A stretch of DNA of 63,306 nt from Rubrivivax sp. Its GTDB lineage: Bacteria > Pseudomonadota > Gammaproteobacteria > Burkholderiales > Burkholderiaceae_C. The stretch's first letter is position 1; each line of letters begins with the position of its first letter. Shown one piece after another: positions 51,320-59,365 of the stretch. A program made the translations under genes and the position numbers. The stretch lies in NCBI GenBank assembly GCA_022843905.1, contig JALHMT010000028.1, positions 3,409 to 66,714 of the forward strand. The letters run 5' to 3'. The notes below the pieces were generated by a model. The model ran no database searches. It had not been told where the DNA came from and saw only the letters and a program-made list of their open reading frames with translations.

Positions 51320-52378
51320 TCAGCGTCGCGTCCGTGTCGACGGCGGCGCCGTCGAAGCACGGCCGACGAAGCCGGCCTCGAGCTTCAGCGCCCGGATGGG
51401 CAGCCCGTGGTCGAGGCGCTGCACCAGCGCCTGTGCGGCCAGGCGCCCCATCAATTCGGTCGGCAGATGCAGGGTGCTCAGCGGCGGTTCGCAGACCGCT
51501 GCCCAGTCGAGATCATCGAATCCGAGCACCGACAACTGGCGTGGCACGTCAATTTGCGCGCGCCGCGCCTCGAACAGCGCCCCGAGCGCCAGCACATCGG
51601 ACAAGCACAGCAGAGCAGTGGGGCGTGCCCGCAGCGCCAGCGCCTGGCGGGCTGCGGCGGCGCCACCGCCAGCATCGAGCGTGGTTTCGATCAGGCGCAG
51701 GTCGAGCCCGGCCGCTGCATCGCGCACACCCTCCAGGCGCATCACGGTGCGGTCGTTGTCGGCCACCGGGCCGTGCAGCACCGCGATGCGCCGATGGCCC
51801 AGCGTGACCAGGTGACCCAGCGCGACGCGGCCCAGCGCGCGGTTGTCGTAGCCGATGGTCGGCAGGGGATTGGCCGGGTCGAACACGCTGGTGGCGACCA
51901 CCGGCAGACCGCGTTCGACGACAAAGCGCTCGAACGCCCGGTCGCGTGCGACCCCGGCGACGATCAAGCCCTCGGCGCCCAGATCGAGCAGATCGCGCGC
52001 ACGCCGCGCCTCGTTCTGCAGGCCCCCTCCGCCGGTGGTGGCGATGATCAGCGCGTAATTGTGCAAGGCCAACTCGCGCTCGACGGCGTTGAGGAAGGTG
52101 GCGAAGATCGAGTGCGCCAGCGTAGGGATGATGGCGCCGATGGTGCGACTGCGCCGCGTCGACAGGGCACGCGCAGCGGAGTTGGGCAGGTAGCCGAGCC
52201 GGTTCACGGCGTCGAGCACACGCTGGCGGGTGGCCGGCGCCACGTCCGCGGCGCCATTCACGACGCGCGAGACGGTGGCCGTCGACAGCTTGGTAGCCCG
52301 TGCAATGTCGCGCACGCCTGGTGCTTTGGGCGCAGACGGCGACGCCTCAGGCTTCGGGTTGGCAGGGCTGCGTGGCAT
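51320..52378 (-). CDS. LacI-family transcriptional regulator
   Basis: Regulator of 352 residues. The helix-turn-helix VRDIARATKLSTATVSRVVN is at about 22-42, followed by a periplasmic-binding-protein-like sensor domain (SRTIGAIIPTLAHSIFATFL, VLGFDDLDWAAVCEPPLSTL). It is divergent from the DUF1989-GcvT gene; the 78-bp gap holds a perfect LacI-type palindrome (52439-52450). A matching site lies before the dehydrogenase gene at 59366, so it probably represses this whole betaine-type module until an inducer appears. Confidence 0.9.
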   Translation of the reverse strand: MPRSPANPKPEASPSAPKAPGVRDIARATKLSTATVSRVVNGAADVAPATRQRVLDAVNRLGYLPNSAARALSTRRSRTIGAIIPTLAHSIFATFLNAVERELALHNYALIIATTGGGGLQNEARRARDLLDLGAEGLIVAGVARDRAFERFVVERGLPVVATSVFDPANPLPTIGYDNRALGRVALGHLVTLGHRRIAVLHGPVADNDRTVMRLEGVRDAAAGLDLRLIETTLDAGGGAAAARQALALRARPTALLCLSDVLALGALFEARRAQIDVPRQLSVLGFDDLDWAAVCEPPLSTLHLPTELMGRLAAQALVQRLDHGLPIRALKLEAGFVGRASTAPPSTRTRR

Positions 52379-52438
52379 CGGTCGATTATGGGCTTGGGGT
52401 CTACCCGGCGGCATCGACGCCGTTCCACTTGACAGGCT

Positions 52439-52450
52439 GTAACCGGTTAC
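52439..52450. promoter_or_regulatory. LacI-family operator palindrome
   Basis: The perfect 12-bp palindrome gtaaccggttac has the central CpG and arms of LacI/PurR-type operators. It lies between the divergent lacI-type gene (start 52378) and the DUF1989-GcvT gene (start 52457), six bases before the latter, so bound repressor would block its transcription or initiation. Confidence 0.72.
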
Positions 52451-52456
52451 GGCAAG

Positions 52457-54772
52457 ATGACCCGCAAGATCAACCGCCTTCACATGCCGAACGCCATCGC
52501 CACAACGCCGGTCGCGGTTGCGCCGCTCCGTCTGCGCGGCATCGCGCCGGCGTCGGTGCAGGGCCCGCGCCTGCTGCGGGCGGGCGAGACCCTGCGCCTG
52601 GCCGTACGGCGCGGCGACGAGTTGGAGCTGGTCAATGCGGATGGAGCGTCCGCCCTGTGGCTGACAGGCATCAACGCGGCTGGCGTTCTCGATTCGGGTC
52701 TGCTGGACATCGACGGCGCGGTCCTGGCCTCGGTCGCCTCGGCGGCCTTTGGCATGGGTTACCCCGCATCGACGCCAGCGTGGACTGTCGACGGCGCGTA
52801 CACACCGGCCGGTCGCAGGCATGGCGTTCGCATACAGGCCGATGGCCTGCTGTGCTGCGCCACACCGCCACCCGAGGGCCGGCTCGAAGAAGCGGGCGGG
52901 GCCACGGCCACGCTGCGCTTCCTGCGCCGCTCGGGGGCGCCCGAGCTGCCCGAGCCGCTGGGCCCCGTGCGCGCGGAGTTTCGCGTCCCGCGATGCACTG
53001 CACGTGCCTACCGCGTACGCGCCGGCGAACTGATCCAGATCATCGATGTCGAGGGCCAGCAGTGCTCCGATTTCATGGCCTTGCGAGAAGACAGCCTGGC
53101 GCGCGGCGTCGAGCGCTTCATCGACTCGACGGTGACACGAACCCTGGTCGGAGGCGCCTATCCCGGCCCGGGCCTCTACGACAAGTACTTCGACCAGGAC
53201 ATGCGCCCGCTGCTGGCCGTGGTGCAGGACACGGTGGGTCGCCACGACACCTTCGCCCTGGCCTGCACCGCGCGCGGCTACGAAGAACGCGGGTTCCCGG
53301 GCCACGGCAATTGTTCGGACAACATCAGCGATGCTCTGGCGCCGTTCGGCGTGGCGCGGCGCGACGCCTGGCCGGCCATCAACCTGTTCTTCAACTCCTG
53401 GATCCTGCCCGGTGACAACCGCCTGCGATCCGACGAGGCCTGGTCGCGCGCCGGCGACCACGTGGTGATGCGTGCCTTGACCGACCTGCTGTGCGTGAGC
53501 ACGGCCTGCCCGGACGACATCGACCCCATCAACGGCTGGAACCCCACCGACATCCATGTGCGCATCTACGCCTCCGATCTGGCCGTTTCGCCAGCCGTCG
53601 CCTATCGCAGCGATCCGATGGCCGAGCCGGTCATGATCGGCGAGAGCGCCTTCCATCCGCGCACCAGCGCCCTCACACGGACTTACGCACCCGCACGCGA
53701 CCTCTGGCTGCCGCTGCGCTACGACGCCTCGCAAGCACTCGAGGAGTACCGCGCCTGCCGGGAGGCCGTGACGCTGCAGGACTTGTCGTCGCTGCGCAAG
53801 TTCGACGTCGTCGGGCCCGACGCCGAGCGCCTTCTCGACCTGTGCCTGACGCGCGACGTGCGACGTCTGTCCGTCCATCGCGGCCTCTACGCGCTGGTGT
53901 GCGACGAGGCCGGGAGTGTGATCGACGATGGCACGCTGTTCCGGCTCGCCCCGGATCTGTTCCGCTGGTGCCCGAGTTCGGAACAGAGCGCCCTGCACCT
54001 GAAGGACGTGGCCGCCGCGCGCGGCTTCGAAGTCTGGATCCGCGCCCACCACGCTTCGATGTGCAACCTGGCACTGCAGGGACCGCGAAGCCGCGAACTG
54101 CTGAGCACGCTGGTGTTCACGCAGCCGACGGTGCCGTCACTCGCGGCCATGAAGTGGTTCGGTTTCACGCTCGGCCGCATGCACGATCGCGCGGGTGCGC
54201 CTTTCATGCTCACGCGCACCGGGTTCACGGGGGAGCTGGGCTACGAGTTGTTCTGCCACCGTCAGCACGCGCTGCCGATCTGGGACGCGCTGGTTGAAGC
54301 GGGCCAGGCGTTTGGATTGGCGCCGATGGGCTCGGAAGCGCTGGGCCTCTTGCGTGTGGAGGCCGGCCTGGCCATGCAGGGCACCGAGTTCGGCCACGAC
54401 ATCGACGCCTACGAGGCCGGACTCGGCTTCGCGGTGGATCTGGGCAAGCCGGCCTTCATGGGCCGCGACGCGCTGGCACGCATCCAGGCCGCGCCTCGGC
54501 GCGTCCTGACGGGCCTGCTCTTCGACGGGAACGAGGCGCCCGCCCACGGCGACCCGGTCTTCGATGGCCGCCAGCGCGTCGGCACCGTGACCAGCGCCGT
54601 GCGTTCCCCTGCGCTCGGCTGCGCCATCGCCATGGCCCGGGTGGTTGCCGAATACGCGGCGCCGGGTCAGTCGCTCGAGGTCGGTCGGCTCGACGGTCAG
54701 CTCAAGCGTCTGGCCTGCCGCACGACCGCCTTGCCCTTTGTGGATCCGCAACGCCTGCGGGCCCGCTCCTGA
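52457..54772 (+). CDS. DUF1989-GcvT fusion protein
   Basis: Protein of 771 residues. The N-terminal half (about 30-400) is a duplicated DUF1989 (urea-carboxylase-associated) region with QQCSDFMALRED and YDKYFDQDMRP, LINLFFNSWILPG-like and DDIDPINGWNPTDIHVR segments. The C-terminal half (about 410-760) is a glycine-cleavage T-protein fold (GPDAERLLDLCLTRDVR, TGFTGELGYELFCH, LRVEAGLAMQGTEFGHDID). It should bind tetrahydrofolate and take one-carbon units or methyl groups from an amine. The role of DUF1989 is not established. Met10 (52484) is an alternative start. First gene of the second betaine-type module, next to the transporter genes. Confidence 0.82.
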   Translation: MTRKINRLHMPNAIATTPVAVAPLRLRGIAPASVQGPRLLRAGETLRLAVRRGDELELVNADGASALWLTGINAAGVLDSGLLDIDGAVLASVASAAFGMGYPASTPAWTVDGAYTPAGRRHGVRIQADGLLCCATPPPEGRLEEAGGATATLRFLRRSGAPELPEPLGPVRAEFRVPRCTARAYRVRAGELIQIIDVEGQQCSDFMALREDSLARGVERFIDSTVTRTLVGGAYPGPGLYDKYFDQDMRPLLAVVQDTVGRHDTFALACTARGYEERGFPGHGNCSDNISDALAPFGVARRDAWPAINLFFNSWILPGDNRLRSDEAWSRAGDHVVMRALTDLLCVSTACPDDIDPINGWNPTDIHVRIYASDLAVSPAVAYRSDPMAEPVMIGESAFHPRTSALTRTYAPARDLWLPLRYDASQALEEYRACREAVTLQDLSSLRKFDVVGPDAERLLDLCLTRDVRRLSVHRGLYALVCDEAGSVIDDGTLFRLAPDLFRWCPSSEQSALHLKDVAAARGFEVWIRAHHASMCNLALQGPRSRELLSTLVFTQPTVPSLAAMKWFGFTLGRMHDRAGAPFMLTRTGFTGELGYELFCHRQHALPIWDALVEAGQAFGLAPMGSEALGLLRVEAGLAMQGTEFGHDIDAYEAGLGFAVDLGKPAFMGRDALARIQAAPRRVLTGLLFDGNEAPAHGDPVFDGRQRVGTVTSAVRSPALGCAIAMARVVAEYAAPGQSLEVGRLDGQLKRLACRTTALPFVDPQRLRARS

Positions 54773-54806
54773 GGTGATCCCTCGTCATTGAAGAAAGAGG
54801 TGCTGC

Positions 54807-55787
54807 ATGAAATCGCGACTGACCAAGACCTTGTTGGCCCAGACCCTGCTGGTGCTGGCTGCGACAACCGCTGCCAGCGGTACGTGGGCGCAGAGCACGG
54901 TCATGATCGGCGAGCCGAGTTGGCCGGGGGCCAAGATCATCGCCAACCTGATCCGTACCGTGATCACGACGCGCCTCGGCGGCCAGGCCGCGATCGTGCC
55001 TGGCACCAACCCGGTGATCTTCGCCGCGATGGACGGCGGCAAGGGCGATATCGATGTCCACCCCGACGTCTGGCTCCCCAACCAGAAGAGCTTCACCGAC
55101 AAGTACGTCGACGGCACCAAGAACGTCGCCCTGAGCAAGGGCTCGTACACCGGCCGGGCGGGCTTCTGCGTGCCCACCTACATGGTGAAGGACCACAAGA
55201 TCAAGTCGGTCTACGACCTGGCCACGCCGGAAGCGCAGAAGCTGTTCGACTCCGACGGCGACGGCAAGGGCGAGATCTGGATAGGCGCGTCGGGCTGGGC
55301 CTCCACCGCCATCCATCAGGTCAAGGCCCGCGACTACGGAATGAACGACTTCCTGGTGCCGACCAAGGAAGACGAAACCGTGTTCTTTGCCAAGCTGGCA
55401 TCGCAGATCGCGAAGAAGAAGGGCGTGGCCTTCTATTGCTACACGCCGCACTACGTGCACCGGATGTACGACGTGACGATGCTCGATGAACCCGCTTTCG
55501 ACGCCACCAAGTACAAGATGGTGCAGCCCAACGAAGACGCCGACTGGCTCGCCAAGTCGAAGATCACGGTCGGCGATGCACCCAAGTCCGTCCACGTGGC
55601 CTATTCGAAGTCGCTCGAAAGGCGTGCACCGGACGTGGCCCGGTTCCTCGCCAACATCAAGCTCGAAACCGATCTGGTGAGCGGCTGGACACGCGAAGTG
55701 ATCGTCGAGAAGAAGGATCCGGCCGACGTCGTCAGGGCCTGGGTCGCTGCCAATCCGAGGGTCGTCGACCGCTGGCTTGGCCTGTGA
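54807..55787 (+). CDS. Glycine betaine/proline-type ABC substrate-binding protein
   Basis: Binding protein of 326 residues of the OpuAC/ProX type. A signal peptide of about 28 residues (LLVLAATTAASGTWAQ) is followed by TVMIGEPSWPGAKIIANLI, and GDIDVHPDVWLPNQKS and GASGWASTAIHQVKARDYGM hold the family aromatic residues that cage quaternary ammonium groups. A good ribosome-binding site (aaagagg) precedes ATG 54807. Together with the following ProV- and ProW-like genes it forms a betaine-type importer, feeding the demethylation enzymes at both sides. Confidence 0.9.
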   Translation: MKSRLTKTLLAQTLLVLAATTAASGTWAQSTVMIGEPSWPGAKIIANLIRTVITTRLGGQAAIVPGTNPVIFAAMDGGKGDIDVHPDVWLPNQKSFTDKYVDGTKNVALSKGSYTGRAGFCVPTYMVKDHKIKSVYDLATPEAQKLFDSDGDGKGEIWIGASGWASTAIHQVKARDYGMNDFLVPTKEDETVFFAKLASQIAKKKGVAFYCYTPHYVHRMYDVTMLDEPAFDATKYKMVQPNEDADWLAKSKITVGDAPKSVHVAYSKSLERRAPDVARFLANIKLETDLVSGWTREVIVEKKDPADVVRAWVAANPRVVDRWLGL

Positions 55788-56863
55788 TGAACAAGCCAGA
55801 CATCGCGATAGACGTCGCCGGTGTCTGGAAGGTTTTCGGCGAGCGCGCCGGCGAGGCCATGCAGGCCCTGCGCGGCAGCACGATCAGCAAGGCCGAAGTG
55901 CTGCAGCGGTATGGCTGCGTGGTGGGCGTGGCCGACGCGAGCTTCCAGGTCGCGCGCGGCGAGATCTTCTGCATCATGGGCCTGTCGGGCTCGGGCAAGT
56001 CCACGCTGGTGCGCCACATCAACCGCCTGCTGGAGCCGACCGCCGGCCGCATCCTGGTCGGCGACGTTGACGTGACGGCGATGGATGAGCGCACCCTGCG
56101 CGAGTTCCGCAACCGCCAGGTGGCGATGGTGTTCCAGAGCTTCGGCCTCATGCCGCACCGCACCGTTCGAGACAACGTCGCCATGCCCCTGGAGATGCGC
56201 GGCGTGGGCAAGCGCAAGCGCTGGGAAGAGGCCGACCGCGTGATTGCGATGGTGGAGCTCACCGGTTGGGAAGACAAGTACGCGCACGAGCTCTCGGGCG
56301 GCATGCAGCAGCGCGTGGGCCTGGCTCGCGCGATCGCCGCCGACCCGACCATCCTGTTGATGGACGAGCCCTTCTCCGCGCTCGACCCCCTCATCCGCCG
56401 GCAGTTGCAGGACCAGTTCATGGCGCTGTCTGCCTTGATGAAGAAGACCACCATCTTCATCACCCACGACCTCGACGAAGCGATCCGCATCGGCCACCGC
56501 ATCGCGATCATGAAGGACGGCCGCATCGTGCAGATCGGACGACCCGAAGACATCGTGCTCTCGCCGGCCGACGACTATGTGGCCGAGTTCGTGGCCGGCA
56601 TCTCGCGCCTGAAACTGGTCAGCGCGGCATCCGTCATGCGCGCGCTGCCCGTCGACGCGTCGGAGCGCGCCGGCCTCGTGGCCAACGCCCCGCGCGTCAC
56701 CACCGAGCACAACCTCGACAGCTTGATCGATCTGTCCGTGCAGCATGAAGGCCCACTGCTGGTGATGGGCGCCGACGGCGCACCGGCCGGCTGTGTGGAA
56801 CGTGTCGATCTGCTGAAGGCGGTTCAAGGCGAACGACGGCGCGAAGAAAGAGCCCTTGCATGA
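55787..56863 (+). CDS. Glycine betaine/proline-type ABC ATPase (ProV-like)
   Basis: ATPase of 358 residues with a ProV-like N-terminal region, Walker A GLSGSGKST, signature LSGGMQQRVGLARAIA, Walker B ILLMDEPFSALDP, H-loop ITHDLDEAIRIG, and a C-terminal domain of about 100 residues after EDIVLSPADDYVAEFVAG that includes CBS-like sensing sequence. A GTG at 55784 is in frame but ATG 55787 overlapping the binding-protein stop (TGATGA) is more likely. Energises the importer. Confidence 0.9.
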   Translation: MNKPDIAIDVAGVWKVFGERAGEAMQALRGSTISKAEVLQRYGCVVGVADASFQVARGEIFCIMGLSGSGKSTLVRHINRLLEPTAGRILVGDVDVTAMDERTLREFRNRQVAMVFQSFGLMPHRTVRDNVAMPLEMRGVGKRKRWEEADRVIAMVELTGWEDKYAHELSGGMQQRVGLARAIAADPTILLMDEPFSALDPLIRRQLQDQFMALSALMKKTTIFITHDLDEAIRIGHRIAIMKDGRIVQIGRPEDIVLSPADDYVAEFVAGISRLKLVSAASVMRALPVDASERAGLVANAPRVTTEHNLDSLIDLSVQHEGPLLVMGADGAPAGCVERVDLLKAVQGERRREERALA

Positions 56864-58362
56864 CCGCGGATGCCGCGTCGGCGAGGGTCGAAGCCTTGGT
56901 CGACGAGTTTGTCGGCCCCGGTGCCGCCTACTACCGCAAGCAATTCGCACGCTTGGGCGCGGCGCCCGGCTTTCGCCTCTCCTTCAACCCTTTTGCCGCG
57001 CTGGGTGGCCCGGTATGGTTTGCCTCACGGGGCCTGTGGAACTGGTTCCTTCCCTTCCTGCTGGTCGAGGCCTTCGGCTGGGTGCAGATCATCATCGGCC
57101 TGTTCGGCGACCGTGGACGCGAGCAGCGCGAGCGCGCCGAAAGCATCCTGCGAACGCTCAAGGGCCGGCGTGAACAGTTGCAGGAGGCCATCGCCGGTGC
57201 GTCGCCTTCGGTCGAGTCGCTGCAGCGCGCGGTCAACTCGCTCGAGCGTGCCTTGGCCGACGCCACCAGCCAGGCCCAGCAAGCATCGCAAAGCGGGTTG
57301 GCCCTGGTGCTCCTGGGTGTCGCGGTTCTGGTGGCCGTCCGGCTGGTTCAGGGCGCCTTGGCCAACAGCGCGCTCGAACGGCACTTCACGCGGTGGCGCT
57401 CCGATCGCAGCGTCGCGGCGGGGCGCTCCTGGATGCGCGCCACGGCGGGCACGGTGCTGATGCTGCTGGTGGTCGGCCTGACGGGTACGCGCTTCGCGCG
57501 CCCCGAGCTGCTGCCCTTGCTGGTCGATTTCCCGACTCGCCGCAGCATCCGCGTCGACAGCGCCGACTGGATCAAGGGCTGGTTCGAATGGGCCAAGCGC
57601 GCAGGAGAAGGGGTCTTTGGCAGCATCACGCTGGGCGTGAGGCGACTGCTTGACGGCCTGGAAGTTCTCTTCGTCGGCACACCCTGGCCGGTGGTGATGG
57701 GCGTCGTGGGTCTGCTCGGCTGGCTCTGTGGCGGCATCCGGGTGGCGCTGTTCACGCTCGCTGCGCTGGCCTACCTCGGACTGTTCGGCTTCTGGGAAAA
57801 GGCGATGACGACGATCTCGCTTCTCGGTGCCGCGGCCCTGGTGTCGATTTCCCTGGGCATTCCACTGGGCATCCTGTGTGCGCGCCATCCGAGGTTGTTC
57901 GCGGTCGTGCGGCCGGTGCTCGACTTCATGCAGTCCATGCCGTCCTTCGTCTACCTGATCCCGGTGGTCGCGTTCTTCGGCGCCGGAAAACCCGCCGCCA
58001 TCGTCGCCACCCTCATCTTCGGCTCTCCCCCGGTCGTGCGCATGACCGTGCTGGGCCTGCAGCAGGTGCCACCTGCCGTGCGCGAAGCCGCGATGGCCTT
58101 CGGCGCCACGCCGATGTACCTGCTGATGAAGGTCGATCTGCCGCTGGCTTCTCGCACCATCATGGCGGGAGTCAACCAGACCATCCTGCTCAGTCTGGCG
58201 ATGGTGGTGGTGGCCTCGCTCATCGGCGCAAAAGGCCTGGGTGAAGACGTCCTCGAGGCGCTCCAGTACGCATCCGAGGGCCAGGGCATCCTGGCGGGCC
58301 TGGCGATCCTGTTCTGCGCCCTGATCCTCGACCGCATCGTCCAGGGCCAACGCAAGGGCTGA
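56860..58362 (+). CDS. Glycine betaine/proline-type ABC permease with extended N-terminus (ProW-like)
   Basis: Permease of 500 residues, longer than the usual ProW of about 350. The N-terminal roughly 190 residues contain a coiled-coil-like stretch (QLQEAIAGASPSVESLQRAV) and two hydrophobic segments (LFLPFLLVEAF-type and SGLALVLLGVAVLVAVRLVQ). The C-terminal core (about 300-490) has the permease motif PLGILCARHPRLFAVVRPVL, FGATPMYLLMKVDLPLASRT and several transmembrane segments. ATG overlaps the ATPase stop. It transports across the inner membrane with the two preceding proteins. The extra N-terminal domain is unusual. Confidence 0.87.
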   Translation: MTADAASARVEALVDEFVGPGAAYYRKQFARLGAAPGFRLSFNPFAALGGPVWFASRGLWNWFLPFLLVEAFGWVQIIIGLFGDRGREQRERAESILRTLKGRREQLQEAIAGASPSVESLQRAVNSLERALADATSQAQQASQSGLALVLLGVAVLVAVRLVQGALANSALERHFTRWRSDRSVAAGRSWMRATAGTVLMLLVVGLTGTRFARPELLPLLVDFPTRRSIRVDSADWIKGWFEWAKRAGEGVFGSITLGVRRLLDGLEVLFVGTPWPVVMGVVGLLGWLCGGIRVALFTLAALAYLGLFGFWEKAMTTISLLGAAALVSISLGIPLGILCARHPRLFAVVRPVLDFMQSMPSFVYLIPVVAFFGAGKPAAIVATLIFGSPPVVRMTVLGLQQVPPAVREAAMAFGATPMYLLMKVDLPLASRTIMAGVNQTILLSLAMVVVASLIGAKGLGEDVLEALQYASEGQGILAGLAILFCALILDRIVQGQRKG

Positions 58363-58387
58363 GCACCGGCCTCGATCGGGCTCTCGC

Positions 58388-59239
58388 TTACCTGAAGACG
58401 ACGGTCTTGTGACCGTTGATCAGCACGCGGTGGCGTGCATGCCAGGTGACGGCGCGCGCCAGCACGGCGCTTTCCACGTCGCGCCCCATCGTCGTCAACT
58501 GCTGCGCGTCGCAGGCGTGATCGACCCGTGACACGTCCTGCTCGATGATCGGACCTTCGTCGAGGTCGCCGGTGACGAAGTGGGCCGTGGCGCCGATGAT
58601 CTTGACGCCGCGCTCGTGCGCCTGGTGGTAGGGCTTGGCACCCTTGAAGCTCGGCAGGAAGGAATGGTGGATGTTGATCGCCCGCCCTTCGAGCGCGCGG
58701 CAGGTCTCGTCGGACAGCACCTGCATGTAGCGCGCCAGCACCACGAGCTCGACCTCCTCCTGCGCCACCAGTTCCAGCAACCTGGCCTCGGCCTGCGGCT
58801 TGGTCTCGGCCGTGACCGGAATGTGATGGAACGGGATGTTGTACGAGGCGGCGAGTTGATAGAAGTCGCGATGGTTGGACACCACGGCGCGGATGTCCAG
58901 CGGCAGCAGCCCGCTGCGCCATCGGAACAGCAGGTCGTTCAGGCAATGGCCGAGCTTGGACACCATCAGGATCGCCCGCATCGACCGCTCGGCGGCGTGG
59001 AGCTGCCAGCGCATCTGCAACTGCTCGCCCAGGGCGCCGATGGCCTGGCGCAGTGCCGGTTCGGCATCCGTCTTGGGCAGGCCGAACTGAACGCGCATGA
59101 AGAAGCGATCAGTGTCCTGGTCGTTGTACTGCGCCGCCTCGGTGATGTTGCCGCCATGTTCGTACAGCACGCCCGTGACTGCATGCACGATGCCCGTGCG
59201 GTCCGGGCAGGACAAGGTGAGTACGTGGGCTGTGTGCAT
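58388..59239 (-). CDS. purU: Formyltetrahydrofolate deformylase
   Basis: Protein of 283 residues. It begins with an ACT domain (MHTAHVLTLSCPDRTGIVHA, about 1-80) followed by a formyl-transferase fold with the catalytic loop HHSFLPSFKGAKPY and GATAHFVTGDLDEGPIIEQD. PurU hydrolyses 10-formyl-tetrahydrofolate to formate and tetrahydrofolate. In this context it would recycle folate loaded with one-carbon units by the flanking demethylating dehydrogenases. It is convergent with the permease gene and divergent from the dehydrogenase at 59366; the 126-bp gap holds a LacI-type site. Confidence 0.93.
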   Translation of the reverse strand: MHTAHVLTLSCPDRTGIVHAVTGVLYEHGGNITEAAQYNDQDTDRFFMRVQFGLPKTDAEPALRQAIGALGEQLQMRWQLHAAERSMRAILMVSKLGHCLNDLLFRWRSGLLPLDIRAVVSNHRDFYQLAASYNIPFHHIPVTAETKPQAEARLLELVAQEEVELVVLARYMQVLSDETCRALEGRAINIHHSFLPSFKGAKPYHQAHERGVKIIGATAHFVTGDLDEGPIIEQDVSRVDHACDAQQLTTMGRDVESAVLARAVTWHARHRVLINGHKTVVFR

Positions 59240-59305
59240 TGGCAGGCTCCAGCAGAGGGTTTTGAGGGCGCAAGTCGGTTGCCATCGCTTGGCGAGCGCT
59301 CTATT

Positions 59306-59321
59306 ATGAAACCGGTTACAT
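59306..59321. promoter_or_regulatory. Second LacI-type operator-like site
   Basis: The sequence tgaaaccggttacatc matches the perfect palindrome at 52439-52450 in 10 of 12 core positions (aaccggtt intact, one arm end altered). It lies in the 126-bp gap between purU (start 59239) and the demethylating dehydrogenase (start 59366), so the same LacI-type regulator could control both directions. The shared core in two module promoters supports it; binding is not shown. Confidence 0.55.
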
Positions 59322-59365
59322 CCCTCATCAAGCAACTCCCGGCGTCGCCATCGAAAGGCTGGTTC

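Noticed and set aside
52439..52450. Treating the palindrome as a transcription terminator
   Set aside because: It has no T-run and lies between divergent starts, where an operator makes more sense.
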